Below, one piece after another: positions 1 to 9,271 of a DNA stretch of 57,943 nucleotides. Within the stretch, counting starts at the first letter, position 1, and each line of letters starts with the position of its first letter. Location of the stretch: the NCBI GenBank assembly GCA_017429205.1, contig JAFRPH010000051.1:1-57943 (forward strand). Reading direction: 5' to 3'. The DNA is from Bacteroidales bacterium. Its GTDB lineage: Bacteria; Bacteroidota; Bacteroidia; Bacteroidales; UBA932. The notes beneath the pieces are model-generated. The model was not told the DNA's origin, made no database searches, and was given only the letters and a program-made list of their open reading frames with translations. A program made the position numbers and the translations under genes.

Positions 1-494
1 ACGAAGTCGGGCTCCTGGTCGAACTCCTTCTGGTTCTTCGGACGGATGAACATGTTGGTCACGAAATGGGCCTGCCAGGCGACCTCCATGATGAAGCGGA
101 CCTTCATGCGGGTGTCCTTGTGCGTGCCGCAGAAACCGTCGACGACGAACAGGCGCTTGCCGCTGAGCTGCTTCTGGGCGAGCTTCTTGACCGTCTTCCA
201 GACCTTCTCGGTCATCGGGTGGTTGTCGTTCGGATACTCGGGCGTAGTCCACCAGACTTCGCCGGGTGCGCCGACCTTGGAGGTCTTGTCATAGACGATG
301 TACTTGTCTTTCGGAGAACGGCCGGTGTAGATGCCGGTCATCACGTTGATGGCGCCGAGCTCGGTCACCTGTCCCTTGTCGAAACCTTCGAGTTCGGGTT
401 TGGTTTCCTCATTGTAAAGGACTTCGTACGTGGGGTTGTACAGAATCTCCTTCACGCCCTTGATGCCATACTTGGCCAGATTGATTTTTGCCAT
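1..494 (-). CDS. pckA: Phosphoenolpyruvate carboxykinase (ATP), N-terminal part
   Basis: Read on the minus strand this gives an open frame beginning [17 protein letters not shown] and running off the left edge, so about 164 N-terminal residues are present. The stretch [15 protein letters not shown] at about residues 50-65 is the substrate-binding arginine region of ATP-dependent PEP carboxykinases, which interconvert oxaloacetate and phosphoenolpyruvate in the cytoplasm. In gut Bacteroidales the enzyme often works in the carboxylating direction toward succinate (family knowledge). The kinase loop and metal ligands lie beyond the edge and cannot be checked. The ATG at 494 follows a leader of about 30 bases from a TAAATTTG -7 box, and is divergent from recQ. 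Confidence 0.93.
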   Translation of the reverse strand, partial: MAKINLAKYGIKGVKEILYNPTYEVLYNEETKPELEGFDKGQVTELGAINVMTGIYTGRSPKDKYIVYDKTSKVGAPGEVWWTTPEYPNDNHPMTEKVWKTVKKLAQKQLSGKRLFVVDGFCGTHKDTRMKVRFIMEVAWQAHFVTNMFIRPKNQKEFDQEPDF

Positions 495-530
495 AATTAT
501 ACGGGTTTAAAGTTTAATTCTTCAATTTTG

Positions 531-538
531 CAAATTTA
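531..538 (-). promoter_or_regulatory. -7 promoter box of pckA
   Basis: Minus-strand TAAATTTG matches the Bacteroidota consensus TAnnTTTG perfectly and lies about 37 bases upstream of the pckA ATG. Confidence 0.6.
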
Positions 539-586
539 TTAAAAAAACGAGATATTTGCAATTGAAGCGCCGAACATTTGCAAAAA

Positions 587-2443
587 ATGACGCCACTAGA
601 GACACTGAAAACCTATTGGGGGCACGAAAGCTTCCGGCCCATGCAGGAGCGCATCATCGAAGAGGCGCTCGCGGGTCGCGACGTGCTCGCCATCCTCCCC
701 ACGGGAGGCGGCAAATCGGTGTGTTTCCAGGTGCCCGCGATGATGCGCGACGGGCTCGCCCTCGTGGTCACGCCGCTCATCGCGCTGATGAAGGACCAGG
801 TCCAGAACCTCGCCGGCCGCGGCATCAAGGCCATCGCCGTCCACTCCGGGCTCAACCGGCACGAGGTGGACCTCGCGCTGAACAACGCCGCCTACGGCGA
901 CTGCAAGTTCCTGTACGTCTCCCCCGAAAGACTCCAGACCCGCCTCTTCCAGAGCTACCTGCCGGTGCTCCCCATCTCGTTCATCGTCGTGGACGAGGCG
1001 CACTGCATCTCGCAGTGGGGCTACGACTTCCGGCCGGAGTACCTGGAGATCGGCGCGCTGCGCGGCAGTGTCGATGCGCCCGTCATCGCCCTCACTGCCA
1101 CGGCGACGCCCGCCGTCGCCGACGACATCATGGACCGCCTCGGCTTCAAGGAGAAGAACCTCCTCAAGAGCGGCTTCGAGCGGCCGAACCTGTCGTACAT
1201 CGTCCGGCAGAGCGAGGACAAGGCCGGACAGCTCCTGGCCGTGTGCAACGGCGTTCCCGGGTCGGGAATCGTGTATGTCCGCAACCGGAAGAAGGCCGAG
1301 GAACTGGCTGGACTGCTCAAGGAAAGCGGCGTTTCCGCGTCGTTCTACCACGCCGGCATCGGCTCCGCCGCCCGCGCCCTCCGGCAGGAGGACTGGAAGG
1401 CGGACCGGATCCGCGTGATGGTGTGCACCAACGCCTTCGGAATGGGCATCGACAAGCCCGACGTCCGGTTCGTGGTCCACGTGGACGTGCCGGACAGCCC
1501 CGAGGCCTATTTCCAGGAAGCGGGCCGCGCCGGGCGCGACGGCAAGCCTTCCTACGCCGTCCTCCTGTGGAACGACGGCGACCGGAAGCGCCTCGCGCAG
1601 ATCGAGCGCGTCTCCTTCCCCTCGCTGGAGTACGTCGAGGGCATCTACCACAAGGTCCACATCTTCCACGGAATCCCCTACGACCAGGGGATGGGCCGAC
1701 AGCTGAAGTTCGACATCGGCGCCTTCTGCCGGCATTTCAAGCTCCAGCTCTCCCCCGCTTTCTACGCCATCAAATACATCGAGCGCGCCGGGCACTGGAT
1801 CTTCTCCGAGGACCTGGAAATCCAGACGCGCGTGCAGGTCACCGTGGACCGGACCGCCCTGTACGGGCTCGAGCTCCCGGACGCCCGGATGGTGCCGCTG
1901 CTGGAGACCCTGATGCGCTCCTACACCGGCCTGTTCTCCTACCCGGTGTCCATCGACGAGGAAACCGTCGCCCGCAAGAGCGGCCTGACGGTGCCGGAGC
2001 TGCGCCAGCTCCTGTACGGCCTCGCCGTAAACCACATCATCAAGTACATCCCCTCGGACCAGTCCGACGTCATCTTCCTCCTCCACGACCGCCTGCACGA
2101 AGGCAACGTGGACCTGATGCCCAAGCGGTACGAGATGCTCCGGTCGGTCTTCCACGAGCGCGTGGAGACGATGCTCTCGTACGTGGCCGAGGAGGACGAA
2201 TGCCGCTCCCGCTATCTCCTGCGCTATTTCGGGCAGGAAGAGAGCGCCGACTGCGGCCACTGCGACATCTGCCGCGAACGCGCGAAGAAGCCGCAGGACC
2301 TGGCCTCCCGCCTGAAAGCCTTCATCAAGGCCCCTTACACCCTCGCCGACGTCCGTGCCGCCTTCGGCACCGCCGACTCGGCCTGGGAAGATATCCTCCG
2401 CGACCTCATCGACCGCGGCGAAGTACCCCCTTATGACTGCTGA
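587..2443 (+). CDS. recQ: ATP-dependent DNA helicase RecQ
   Basis: A 618-residue superfamily 2 helicase that unwinds DNA 3' to 5' during recombination and fork repair. Visible motifs: Walker A LPTGGGKSVCFQ near residue 40, the DEAH box with its RecQ-specific loop (VVDEAHCISQWGYDFRP, about residues 135-150), helicase motif VI (QEAGRAGRDGKPS, about residue 310) and the RQC zinc cluster (CRSRYLLRYFGQ followed by CGHCDIC, near residues 540-560). The C-terminus ends about 60 residues past the zinc cluster with no recognisable HRDC domain, so this is the short form. I chose the ATG at 587; an in-frame TTG at 578 adds only three residues. It is divergent from pckA and followed 4 bases later by an unrelated galactanase gene. 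Confidence 0.95.
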   Translation: MTPLETLKTYWGHESFRPMQERIIEEALAGRDVLAILPTGGGKSVCFQVPAMMRDGLALVVTPLIALMKDQVQNLAGRGIKAIAVHSGLNRHEVDLALNNAAYGDCKFLYVSPERLQTRLFQSYLPVLPISFIVVDEAHCISQWGYDFRPEYLEIGALRGSVDAPVIALTATATPAVADDIMDRLGFKEKNLLKSGFERPNLSYIVRQSEDKAGQLLAVCNGVPGSGIVYVRNRKKAEELAGLLKESGVSASFYHAGIGSAARALRQEDWKADRIRVMVCTNAFGMGIDKPDVRFVVHVDVPDSPEAYFQEAGRAGRDGKPSYAVLLWNDGDRKRLAQIERVSFPSLEYVEGIYHKVHIFHGIPYDQGMGRQLKFDIGAFCRHFKLQLSPAFYAIKYIERAGHWIFSEDLEIQTRVQVTVDRTALYGLELPDARMVPLLETLMRSYTGLFSYPVSIDEETVARKSGLTVPELRQLLYGLAVNHIIKYIPSDQSDVIFLLHDRLHEGNVDLMPKRYEMLRSVFHERVETMLSYVAEEDECRSRYLLRYFGQEESADCGHCDICRERAKKPQDLASRLKAFIKAPYTLADVRAAFGTADSAWEDILRDLIDRGEVPPYDC

Positions 2444-2447
2444 AACT

Positions 2448-3551
2448 ATGAAAACGACCCGAATCATCCTGGCCATCGCCACCCTTTTCCTGACCGCCTG
2501 CCACTGTTCCAAGCCGGCCCCGGTCACCCCCGACGAACCCGATCCCGAGGTGAAGCCCCAACCCGTCCCCACGCCCTCGTTCGCCAAGGGTGCCGACATC
2601 TCCTGGGTGTCGGAGATGGAGAAAGGCGGCCGCACGTTCCAGCTCAAGAACGGAACGAAGGCCGACATCATGGACGTCCTCAAGGAAACGGGCGTCAACG
2701 CCATCCGGCTCCGCGTATGGGTCAATCCCACCGGCGGCTGGAGCGGCAAGGACGACGTCGTGAAGCTCGCCACCCGCGCCGCCAAGGCCGGGATGGCGCT
2801 GATGCTGGACTTCCACTACAGCGACTTCTTCGCCGACCCGTCCCGCCAGGACATCCCCAAGGCATGGGAGGCCGACAAGAACGACCTGGACAAGATGGCC
2901 AAGCACGTCTCCGACCATACGACGGAAGTGCTGAAGGCCCTGCAGGACGCCGGCGTCACCCCCAACTGGGTGCAGGTCGGCAACGAGACCCGCAACGGGA
3001 TGCTCTGGCCCGCCGGCCAGCTGTGGACCTCTTCCGGCAACCTTCCGAACGGACGGAAGAACTTCGCGAAACTCCTCAATGCGGGCTATGACGCCGTCAA
3101 GGCCGTCTTCCCGTCCTGCACGGTGCTCGCGCACCTGAACAACGCCTTCGAGGACAACGCCTGGTGGTTCGAGGAGATCCAGGCGGCCGGCGGCAAGTTC
3201 GACGCCATCGCCCTGTCCCACTACCCCCAGACGGAGTCGGACTGGAGCAAATGCAACACGACGGCCATCCAGCGGATCCAGGCCCTGATTTCGAAATTCA
3301 ACAAGGAGGTCATCGTCGCGGAAGTGGGCGTGAAAACGCCCGCGAACGCGACCCTGGCCGCCCAAGTCCTCTCCGGTTTCATGACGGAGGTGAAGAAGAT
3401 CGCCAAGTGCAAGGGCGTCTTCTACTGGGAGCCCGAGGTGGACGGAAAATGGAAGCCGGCCGTGTACGGTACGCTGGGCTGGAACGCCTATGACATGGGC
3501 GCCTTCACGACCGACGGGAAGGCGACGGGGGTGATGGAGGCGTTCAAATAG
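2448..3551 (+). CDS. GH53 arabinogalactan endo-beta-1,4-galactanase lipoprotein
   Basis: A 367-residue protein with a lipoprotein signal (FLTAC at about residues 14-18) and a Pro-rich linker of about 25 residues, then a complete glycoside hydrolase family 53 domain. Diagnostic segments are ADISWVSEME, NAIRLRVWVNPTGG, LDFHYSDFFADPSRQ, the acid/base in VQVGNETRNGMLWP, and the nucleophile in EVIVAEVGVKTP. GH53 enzymes cleave beta-1,4-galactan side chains of pectin; the lipid anchor puts it at the cell surface. There are no SusC/SusD genes next to it, so it is not in an obvious polysaccharide utilization locus. The ATG at 2448 lies 4 bases after the recQ stop, implying co-transcription despite unrelated roles. 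Confidence 0.92.
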   Translation: MKTTRIILAIATLFLTACHCSKPAPVTPDEPDPEVKPQPVPTPSFAKGADISWVSEMEKGGRTFQLKNGTKADIMDVLKETGVNAIRLRVWVNPTGGWSGKDDVVKLATRAAKAGMALMLDFHYSDFFADPSRQDIPKAWEADKNDLDKMAKHVSDHTTEVLKALQDAGVTPNWVQVGNETRNGMLWPAGQLWTSSGNLPNGRKNFAKLLNAGYDAVKAVFPSCTVLAHLNNAFEDNAWWFEEIQAAGGKFDAIALSHYPQTESDWSKCNTTAIQRIQALISKFNKEVIVAEVGVKTPANATLAAQVLSGFMTEVKKIAKCKGVFYWEPEVDGKWKPAVYGTLGWNAYDMGAFTTDGKATGVMEAFK

Positions 3552-3570
3552 ATTTCTCGGCAAGCTCGAA

Positions 3571-4947
3571 ATGACAAAGGGAAACGGCTCGAAGGACTAT
3601 TTGCTCGCCCAGATCCGGGGAGGCGGGACGCTGACGGGCGGCCAGCAGCTGAAGCTGTGCCTGATGCTCAGCTACCCGGCCATCATCGCCCAGCTGTCGT
3701 CCGTGCTGATGCAGTACATCGACACGTCGATGGTGGGGCATCTCGGAGCCGCGGCGGGCGCGTCCATCGGCCTGGTTTCCACCTGTATGTGGCTGCTGAT
3801 GGGCTTCTGCGGCGCCTGCGGCAGCGGTTTTTCGGTGCAGGTCGCGCACCTGATCGGGGCCAACGACTTCAAGACGGCCCGGGAGGTGCTCCGGCAGGCG
3901 CTCGTGAGCGCCCTCGCCTTCAGCGGCGCCATCGCCGTCATCGGGATGGCCCTCGCCGGGCCGCTCCCCCGCTGGCTCGGCGGCAGCCCGGAAATCGTCC
4001 CCGACGCGACGAAATACTTCTTCATCGTCTCCGCCTTCCTCCCCTTCATGCAGCTGGACTGGATCTGCGCGTCGATGTTGCAGGTGAGCGGCAACATGAA
4101 GGTTCCCAGCTACCTGAACATCGGCATGTGCCTGATGGACGTGTGCTTCAACTACCTGTTCATCTATGTGCTGGACATGGGTGTCGTGGGCGCGGCCCTG
4201 GGCACGGGCCTGGCGGAACTGATCACGGCGATGGCGATGCTGTACTTCCTCACCGTCCGCTCCCCCGAACTCAACCTGCGGCAGGACAAAGGCTCTTTCA
4301 AGCCGACCGGGAAAGTGATCGCCAAGGCGGCCGGCATCGGCGGCCCGATGGCCCTGCAGAACGTCCTCATCCGCGGCGGCTACATCGCATCGACCATCAT
4401 CGTGGCCCCGCTCGGGACCATCGCGATCGCCGCGAACTCCTTCGCCATCACGGCGGAAAGCTTCTGTTACATGCCCGGCTACGGCATCGCCGACGCGGCC
4501 ACGGCCCTGGTGGGCCAGTCCGTCGGCGCCGGCCGCAAGGAGCTCGCCAAGCGCTTCGCCTGGATCACCACCGGCCTGGGCATGGGCATCATGGGCCTCC
4601 TGGCCATCCTGATGTACGCGATCGCGCCCGAACTGATGCAGATGCTTTCCCCCGACGCGGAAGTCATCTCGCTGGGCGCCCGGGTGTTGAGAATCGAAGC
4701 TTTCGCGGAACTGGGATACGCCGCCTCCATCGTCGCCTACGGCGTCTGCGTGGGCGCCGGCGACACCAAGTGGCCGAGTGTGATGAACTTCACGTCGATG
4801 TGGATCGTCCGCATCCTCCCCGCCATCTTCCTCGTGCGGGTGTACGGCCTCGTGGGCTTCTGGATGGCGATGGCGGTCGAGCTTACCTTCCGCGGCACCA
4901 TCTTCCTGATTCGCATCGCGCGCGGGAAATGGCTGGAAGCGGCCTGA
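3571..4947 (+). CDS. MATE family efflux transporter
   Basis: A 458-residue polytopic protein with about 12 hydrophobic segments in two similar halves, typical of multidrug and toxic compound extrusion transporters that exchange cations for organic substrates across the inner membrane. Family-typical stretches are IDTSMVGHLGAAAGASIGL near residue 50 and ISLGARVLRIEAFAELGYA near residue 370. The substrate cannot be inferred. It starts 19 bases after the galactanase stop. The spacer and start (TTCTCGGCAAGCTCGAAATG) resemble a dispersed Bacteroidota repeat, so the true start could be slightly downstream. It converges on the HEYGH gene with 6 bases between stops. Confidence 0.9.
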   Translation: MTKGNGSKDYLLAQIRGGGTLTGGQQLKLCLMLSYPAIIAQLSSVLMQYIDTSMVGHLGAAAGASIGLVSTCMWLLMGFCGACGSGFSVQVAHLIGANDFKTAREVLRQALVSALAFSGAIAVIGMALAGPLPRWLGGSPEIVPDATKYFFIVSAFLPFMQLDWICASMLQVSGNMKVPSYLNIGMCLMDVCFNYLFIYVLDMGVVGAALGTGLAELITAMAMLYFLTVRSPELNLRQDKGSFKPTGKVIAKAAGIGGPMALQNVLIRGGYIASTIIVAPLGTIAIAANSFAITAESFCYMPGYGIADAATALVGQSVGAGRKELAKRFAWITTGLGMGIMGLLAILMYAIAPELMQMLSPDAEVISLGARVLRIEAFAELGYAASIVAYGVCVGAGDTKWPSVMNFTSMWIVRILPAIFLVRVYGLVGFWMAMAVELTFRGTIFLIRIARGKWLEAA

Positions 4948-4953
4948 CGGGCG

Positions 4954-5367
4954 TCAGCTCCGATGTCGTCTTTGCACCCCGCCCAGGCGGTCCGCCCAGC
5001 GTTCGGTGAAAAAGCTGTAGTAGCCCACGGAACGGCCGGGATGCCACCAAAGGGCCCATAACAGCGAAGGAATGCCGATCACCAGCAGATAGAAAGGTCC
5101 CAGGATGCGGGACTGGCGGCAGTGGCCGTACTCGTGAAGGGCCATTTGGCCGTAAATGGGAGGCCGGCAGTAGACGAAGTTTCCCAAAGAGATGCCCCCG
5201 TACATATTGGAGGCGCCGATCACGTGGATTTCCTCCGGGATGCCGGGGAGGTTGCGGTAGCGCCGTTTTCCTTTCAAAAACCAGCCGAAGACGATTCCGG
5301 CGAGGTTCTGCGGCAGCTGCCACATCTGCAGGAGGACGGCGGTGGCGGCGGTCAGGACGCGCCTCAT
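4954..5367 (-). CDS. Small membrane protein with HEYGH zinc-peptidase-like motif
   Basis: A 137-residue protein. It has an N-terminal hydrophobic stretch, the segment MALHEYGHCRQSRILGP containing an HExxH zinc-binding motif near residues 77-81, a hydrophobic segment after it (FYLLVIGIPSLLWALWW), and a C-terminal TERWADRLGGV whose Glu could be a third ligand. Proteins with this layout are common in Bacteroidota but have no assigned function that I can name. Its ATG overlaps the stop of the upstream M28 peptidase gene (ATGA), so the two are translationally coupled and probably act on related material. Peptidase activity is an inference from the motif only. Confidence 0.75.
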   Translation of the reverse strand: MRRVLTAATAVLLQMWQLPQNLAGIVFGWFLKGKRRYRNLPGIPEEIHVIGASNMYGGISLGNFVYCRPPIYGQMALHEYGHCRQSRILGPFYLLVIGIPSLLWALWWHPGRSVGYYSFFTERWADRLGGVQRRHRS

Positions 5368-6368
5368 ATCACGCGCACGAGATAATAGAACATCGCGAGG
5401 ACGCGGCGGCGGAGAATGCCGTAGTCCAGGGATTCCGCATTGTCCGTGACCTTGTTGTTCCGGAGGGTGATGCCGGAGGTGAACATCACGGACGGGATGC
5501 CGTTGTCCAGGAAGGGCTTCTGGTCGCTGATGGTGCGGTAGAACACGCGGGTGAAATCCTTGCTCCCGTAATAGTCGAAGCCCAGGTCCAGGCTCACTTC
5601 CGGACTCTGGTTGGCGATGAGGAGGGCGTCCCGGCGGCCGGTGTCCTTCTCGGAGAGCATCATCAGGTAGTCGGGCCGGCTCTTGCGGAGCGGGGCTTCG
5701 GTGCCGCCCACCTGGTCGATGTTGACCATCCGGTCGATGTCCTTCGGGGTGACGGTCCGGCCGGTGCGCGGGTCGCGGATCAAGCCGCCCGCGATCTCGT
5801 TCCACAGGTGGAAGGAGCCGGACAGACTCTGTTCCTTGCCGTCCAGGGCCACGAAGATGAGCGTATGGGCATAGGTTTTCCCCATCGTCTGCAAGTGGTG
5901 GAACATCTGGGCCAAGGTCAGGAGCGACGCGACGCCGGAGGCGTTGCTGTCCGCGCCGGGATACATCGTGCCGGAGAGGGTGCCGATGTGGTCGAAATGC
6001 GCGGCGACCACCACGTAGCGGTCCCCGCTGCCGGGGAGGAAGCCCACGACATTGTGCGCCGGAGCGCCGCCCAGGGTGCGGAAGCCGTGGAAGTAGGTGC
6101 CGCCGGCGGGCAGGAGGCCGTAGGCCGCGAACTGGCGGGCGATGGCCGACTGCGCGTGGAGGGAGCCCGGCGTCCCGGAGGCCCGCCCGGCGCAGAGGCT
6201 GTCGGCGAAGAAGCCGACCCGGGAGCGGAGCGCGGCCGTGTCGGCCAGGTGCTCGGCGTTCCGGGCGCTGATGATGTAGCCCGCAGGCTGGGCCGCCGCA
6301 AGGGGGGCCAGCGCAACGAGGGCGAGGCAGATGCTCAAAAATTTTCGGGTCAGCTGTCCGAAGGGCAC
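5364..6368 (-). CDS. Secreted M28 family metallopeptidase
   Basis: A 334-residue exported zinc aminopeptidase-like protein. A signal peptide (FLSICLALVALAPLAAAQ) ends near residue 27. Metal-binding motifs in M28 order are AAHFDHIG (His/Asp), GADSNASGVASLL (bridging Asp), ALDGKEQSLSGS (Glu) and MVNIDQVGG (Asp). The usual final His region appears as TDNAESLDYG, so the last ligand is not certain. It would act in the periplasm or outside the cell, removing N-terminal residues or hydrolysing peptides. The start is GTG at 6368, the only start giving an intact signal peptide. It is the first gene of a coupled pair with the HEYGH protein and divergent from the TPR gene. Confidence 0.85.
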   Translation of the reverse strand: MPFGQLTRKFLSICLALVALAPLAAAQPAGYIISARNAEHLADTAALRSRVGFFADSLCAGRASGTPGSLHAQSAIARQFAAYGLLPAGGTYFHGFRTLGGAPAHNVVGFLPGSGDRYVVVAAHFDHIGTLSGTMYPGADSNASGVASLLTLAQMFHHLQTMGKTYAHTLIFVALDGKEQSLSGSFHLWNEIAGGLIRDPRTGRTVTPKDIDRMVNIDQVGGTEAPLRKSRPDYLMMLSEKDTGRRDALLIANQSPEVSLDLGFDYYGSKDFTRVFYRTISDQKPFLDNGIPSVMFTSGITLRNNKVTDNAESLDYGILRRRVLAMFYYLVRVI

Positions 6369-6378
6369 GATAAATGCT

Positions 6379-6386
6379 TATCTTTG
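6379..6386 (+). promoter_or_regulatory. -7 promoter box of TPR gene
   Basis: TATCTTTG, a perfect match to TAnnTTTG, lies 51 bases before the ATG of the TPR-protein gene in the divergent intergenic region. Confidence 0.6.
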
Positions 6387-6437
6387 TAAATTGATGCGAA
6401 AATAGCCATTTCGCCCGTCATTTGAAAATTTTTCTGA

Positions 6438-8453
6438 ATGAAGTGCAAGGGAAAACTGCTGATCTGCCTGCTTGTCCTGCTCGCCGGCGCCCTCGAGGCG
6501 CGTGCGCAGTATGACAAGGACGTCTTCATGTTCCGGGGCCGCAACGCCCTGTCGGAAGGGCGTCTGGCGGAAGCGGTGTCCCAATTCAACGTCCTCGCGC
6601 AGCTGGACACGACCGACTACTGGACCTTCTTCTACCGGGGCATCGCCAAGTACAACCTCGGCGACATCCGCGGCGCCCGGACGGACTTCAACACCGCCGT
6701 CCGCCTGAACCCCGTCTTCACCTCCGGCTACCACTACCGGGCCATCACGGCAAGCCGCTTCGGCGACTACGAAGACGCCCTGAAGGACCTCGAGAAGGCG
6801 ATTTCGCTCCGTCCCGGCTCGGCCGGGCTGTATTTCACGCGGGGCGTCACATACTTCCTCAGCCAGCAGTTCGAGCCCGCCGTCAAGGACTTCGACAAGT
6901 ACATCCGCCAGGAGCCCAAGGACCCGTCGGCCTACCTGAACCGCGGCGCCTCCTACCTCTTCCTCGGCGACACCCTCAAGGCGGTGAACGACTACAACAA
7001 GGCCATCAAGATCGACCGCTTCGAGCCCGAAGGCTACATCCGCCGCGGTCGCCTGCTCGCGGAGCAGGGCGACTACGAGGCCGCCATCCAGGATATGGAC
7101 AAGGCCATCGAGCTGGACACCACCAATACGCTGGCCTATTTCAACCGCGCCATCCTGCACTCCGAGCAGAGCCACCTGAACGAGGCGATGGCGGATCTCA
7201 ACACCGTCCTCCGGCACGAACCCGGCAACGCCCTCACCCTGTACAACCGAAGCCTGATATCGGCCCAGGTGGGCGATTTCGCGGCGGCCCTGTCGGACAT
7301 GGACCGCGTCATCAACATCAACCCGAACAACGTGTTGGCCTACTTCAACCGGGCCGGCTTCTTCCTGGAGATGGGCCGCTGGGACGACGCCCTGGCGGAC
7401 TACAACAAAGCCATCGAACTGTATCCGGACTTCGCCAAGGCCTATATGAACCGGGCCTATGCGGAGCTCCAGCTGGGGATGAACCGCGCCTCGCGGGAGG
7501 ACTACAAGACCGGCCGGCGGAAGGTCGCGGAGTACCGCGCGAAGAACGCCTCCGGCGCCGCGGAGTTCGCGGACACCACCAAGAAATACAGCTCCCTGCT
7601 GACCCTCGACGCCGAATTCGCCAAGCACGACTTCGACGACGAGATGCTCCAGCACCGCGACGTGGACATCAACCTCAAGCCCCTGTACAAGTTCGTCCTC
7701 GCCTCCGGCCGGGACGACACGAACTACGCGCTCGAGCACCGGTACGAGAACCCGCTCCTGGACCGCTTCTATTCGGTCCTGCCGCTTCCGGTCACGATCA
7801 CCGACGACGCCGCGAAGGTGTCCAAGCCTTCGCAGGACGCCTTGGACGGCATCCTGTACGGCGGCGGAGCGGAAGGCCCCGCCCGGGAGTTCCTCCTGGC
7901 GCTCGCCGAGCTGGACCAGAAGCAGTACAATGCCGCGCAGACGCATTACGACCGCGCCATCGCGGCGGAGGGCGGCGGCGACCGCTACGACTCCTATTAC
8001 AAGGCGTTCTACTATATGAACCGGGCGGTCCTGCGGGCGGAGATGATCGACTTCATCGCCTCCATCGAGTCCAACGTCCAGACCCTGACGATGGACGACA
8101 AGGGCAACACCCGCGCCCGCGTCCGCGAGCAGGTCACAAGCCATTACGACTATTCGGAGGCCCTCGCCGACATGGAGCAGGCGGCCGCCATCCAGCCGGC
8201 GATGCCGTACATCCAGTTCAACCTGGGCAACCTCTACTGCCTGTCCCAGCAGCTGGTGAACGCCATCGACAGCTACGGCCGGGCCATCGCCCTGTACCCC
8301 TATATGGGCGAAGCCTACTTCAACCGCGGGCTCGTCCTCATCTATCTGAAAGACAAGGAGAAAGGCTGCATCGACCTGTCCCGGGCCGGCGAACTCGGCA
8401 TCGGCGACGCCTACAACGTGATCTCCCGGTATTGCGAGGAGGAACGGAACTGA
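6438..8453 (+). CDS. Exported tetratricopeptide-repeat protein
   Basis: A 671-residue protein with a signal peptide (LLICLLVLLAGALEARAQ) and at least ten tetratricopeptide units of about 34 residues. They recur as A-Y-x-N-R-G/A with D-x-x-K-A-I, for example LAYFNRAILHSE, LTLYNRSLISAQ, LAYFNRAGFFLE and KAYMNRAYAELQ. A non-repeat insert (about residues 360-500) separates the main array from two C-terminal repeats. TPRs are protein-binding scaffolds; a periplasmic assembly or envelope role is likely but no partner is evident. Its stop overlaps the start of the metallo-hydrolase gene (TGATG), so the two are coupled. Confidence 0.85.
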   Translation: MKCKGKLLICLLVLLAGALEARAQYDKDVFMFRGRNALSEGRLAEAVSQFNVLAQLDTTDYWTFFYRGIAKYNLGDIRGARTDFNTAVRLNPVFTSGYHYRAITASRFGDYEDALKDLEKAISLRPGSAGLYFTRGVTYFLSQQFEPAVKDFDKYIRQEPKDPSAYLNRGASYLFLGDTLKAVNDYNKAIKIDRFEPEGYIRRGRLLAEQGDYEAAIQDMDKAIELDTTNTLAYFNRAILHSEQSHLNEAMADLNTVLRHEPGNALTLYNRSLISAQVGDFAAALSDMDRVININPNNVLAYFNRAGFFLEMGRWDDALADYNKAIELYPDFAKAYMNRAYAELQLGMNRASREDYKTGRRKVAEYRAKNASGAAEFADTTKKYSSLLTLDAEFAKHDFDDEMLQHRDVDINLKPLYKFVLASGRDDTNYALEHRYENPLLDRFYSVLPLPVTITDDAAKVSKPSQDALDGILYGGGAEGPAREFLLALAELDQKQYNAAQTHYDRAIAAEGGGDRYDSYYKAFYYMNRAVLRAEMIDFIASIESNVQTLTMDDKGNTRARVREQVTSHYDYSEALADMEQAAAIQPAMPYIQFNLGNLYCLSQQLVNAIDSYGRAIALYPYMGEAYFNRGLVLIYLKDKEKGCIDLSRAGELGIGDAYNVISRYCEEERN

Positions 8454-9262
8454 TGCGCTTCCTGAGCTTTTCCAGCGGCAGCTGCGGCAACTGCTACCTG
8501 CTCCTGCACGAGGAGGAGGGCTGCGCCACGTCGGGCGTCCTCATCGACGCGGGCGTCAGCATCCGCCGGATGAAGAAGGTCCTGGAAAGCCAGTCGCTGG
8601 ACCTGGACTGCTTCCAAAGCGTCCTGGTCACCCACGACCACGGCGACCACATCCGCAACCTGGGCTCCATCTGCAAGCGGCTCTCCAAGCCCGTCTACAC
8701 GACTTCCATCCTGCAGGACGCCCTGGCCTGGCATCCCTTCACGCGACTGGAAATCGGCGGCTGTCGCCGCGACCTCCTGCCGCGCGTGTGGAATCCCGTC
8801 GCCGAGGGCATCGAGGTCCAGTACTTCGAAGTCCCGCACGACGCCACGCAGACGGTCGGCTACGCCATCCGCTGCGAAGGGCGCCTGTTCGTCCTGATGA
8901 CGGACCTCGGCCACGTGACCGACGAGGCCCTTGAATGGGCCCGGAAGGCCGATACCGTGGTGGTGGAATCCAATTTCGACGTAGACATGCTCCTCGGGGG
9001 CTCCTACCCGCATTATCTGAAGATGCGCATTTGCCAGGGCGCCGGCCACCTGTCGAACGACGCCTGCGGCGACGCCATCCGCGCCTTTATGCATCCCGGC
9101 CTCCGGAACCTTTTCCTGTGTCACTTGAGCGGAAACAACAACACCCCGCGCCTCGCCTATGACAACGCCCGCGCCGTCCTGGAAGAACTGGGTGTCGAAC
9201 CCGGCACCGTCCACCTCCGCGTCCTCGAGCGCGGCATCCCCTCTCCCCTGCTGCTGTTGTAG
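8453..9262 (+). CDS. MBL-fold metallo-hydrolase, YycJ/WalJ-like
   Basis: A 269-residue cytoplasmic metallo-beta-lactamase-fold protein. FSSGSCGNCYLL at the N-terminus and LIDAGVSIRRM are typical of the YycJ/WalJ exonuclease-like group. The metal-binding THDHGDHIRNLG (HxHxDH) is near residues 63-74, with later metal ligands in VLMTDLGHVTDE and LSGNNNT preceded by a His. YycJ relatives are linked to DNA repair or metabolism; the exact substrate is unknown here. The start at 8453 overlaps the TPR stop; an upstream in-frame start at 8432 would extend into that gene and is less likely. Confidence 0.88.
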   Translation: MRFLSFSSGSCGNCYLLLHEEEGCATSGVLIDAGVSIRRMKKVLESQSLDLDCFQSVLVTHDHGDHIRNLGSICKRLSKPVYTTSILQDALAWHPFTRLEIGGCRRDLLPRVWNPVAEGIEVQYFEVPHDATQTVGYAIRCEGRLFVLMTDLGHVTDEALEWARKADTVVVESNFDVDMLLGGSYPHYLKMRICQGAGHLSNDACGDAIRAFMHPGLRNLFLCHLSGNNNTPRLAYDNARAVLEELGVEPGTVHLRVLERGIPSPLLLL

Positions 9263-9271
9263 GACGCTTTC

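Noticed and set aside
596..2785. 729-residue minus-strand frame opposite recQ
   Set aside because: A shadow of recQ produced by high GC: Val/Asp/Gly-rich, no motifs, while the plus frame has all RecQ motifs.
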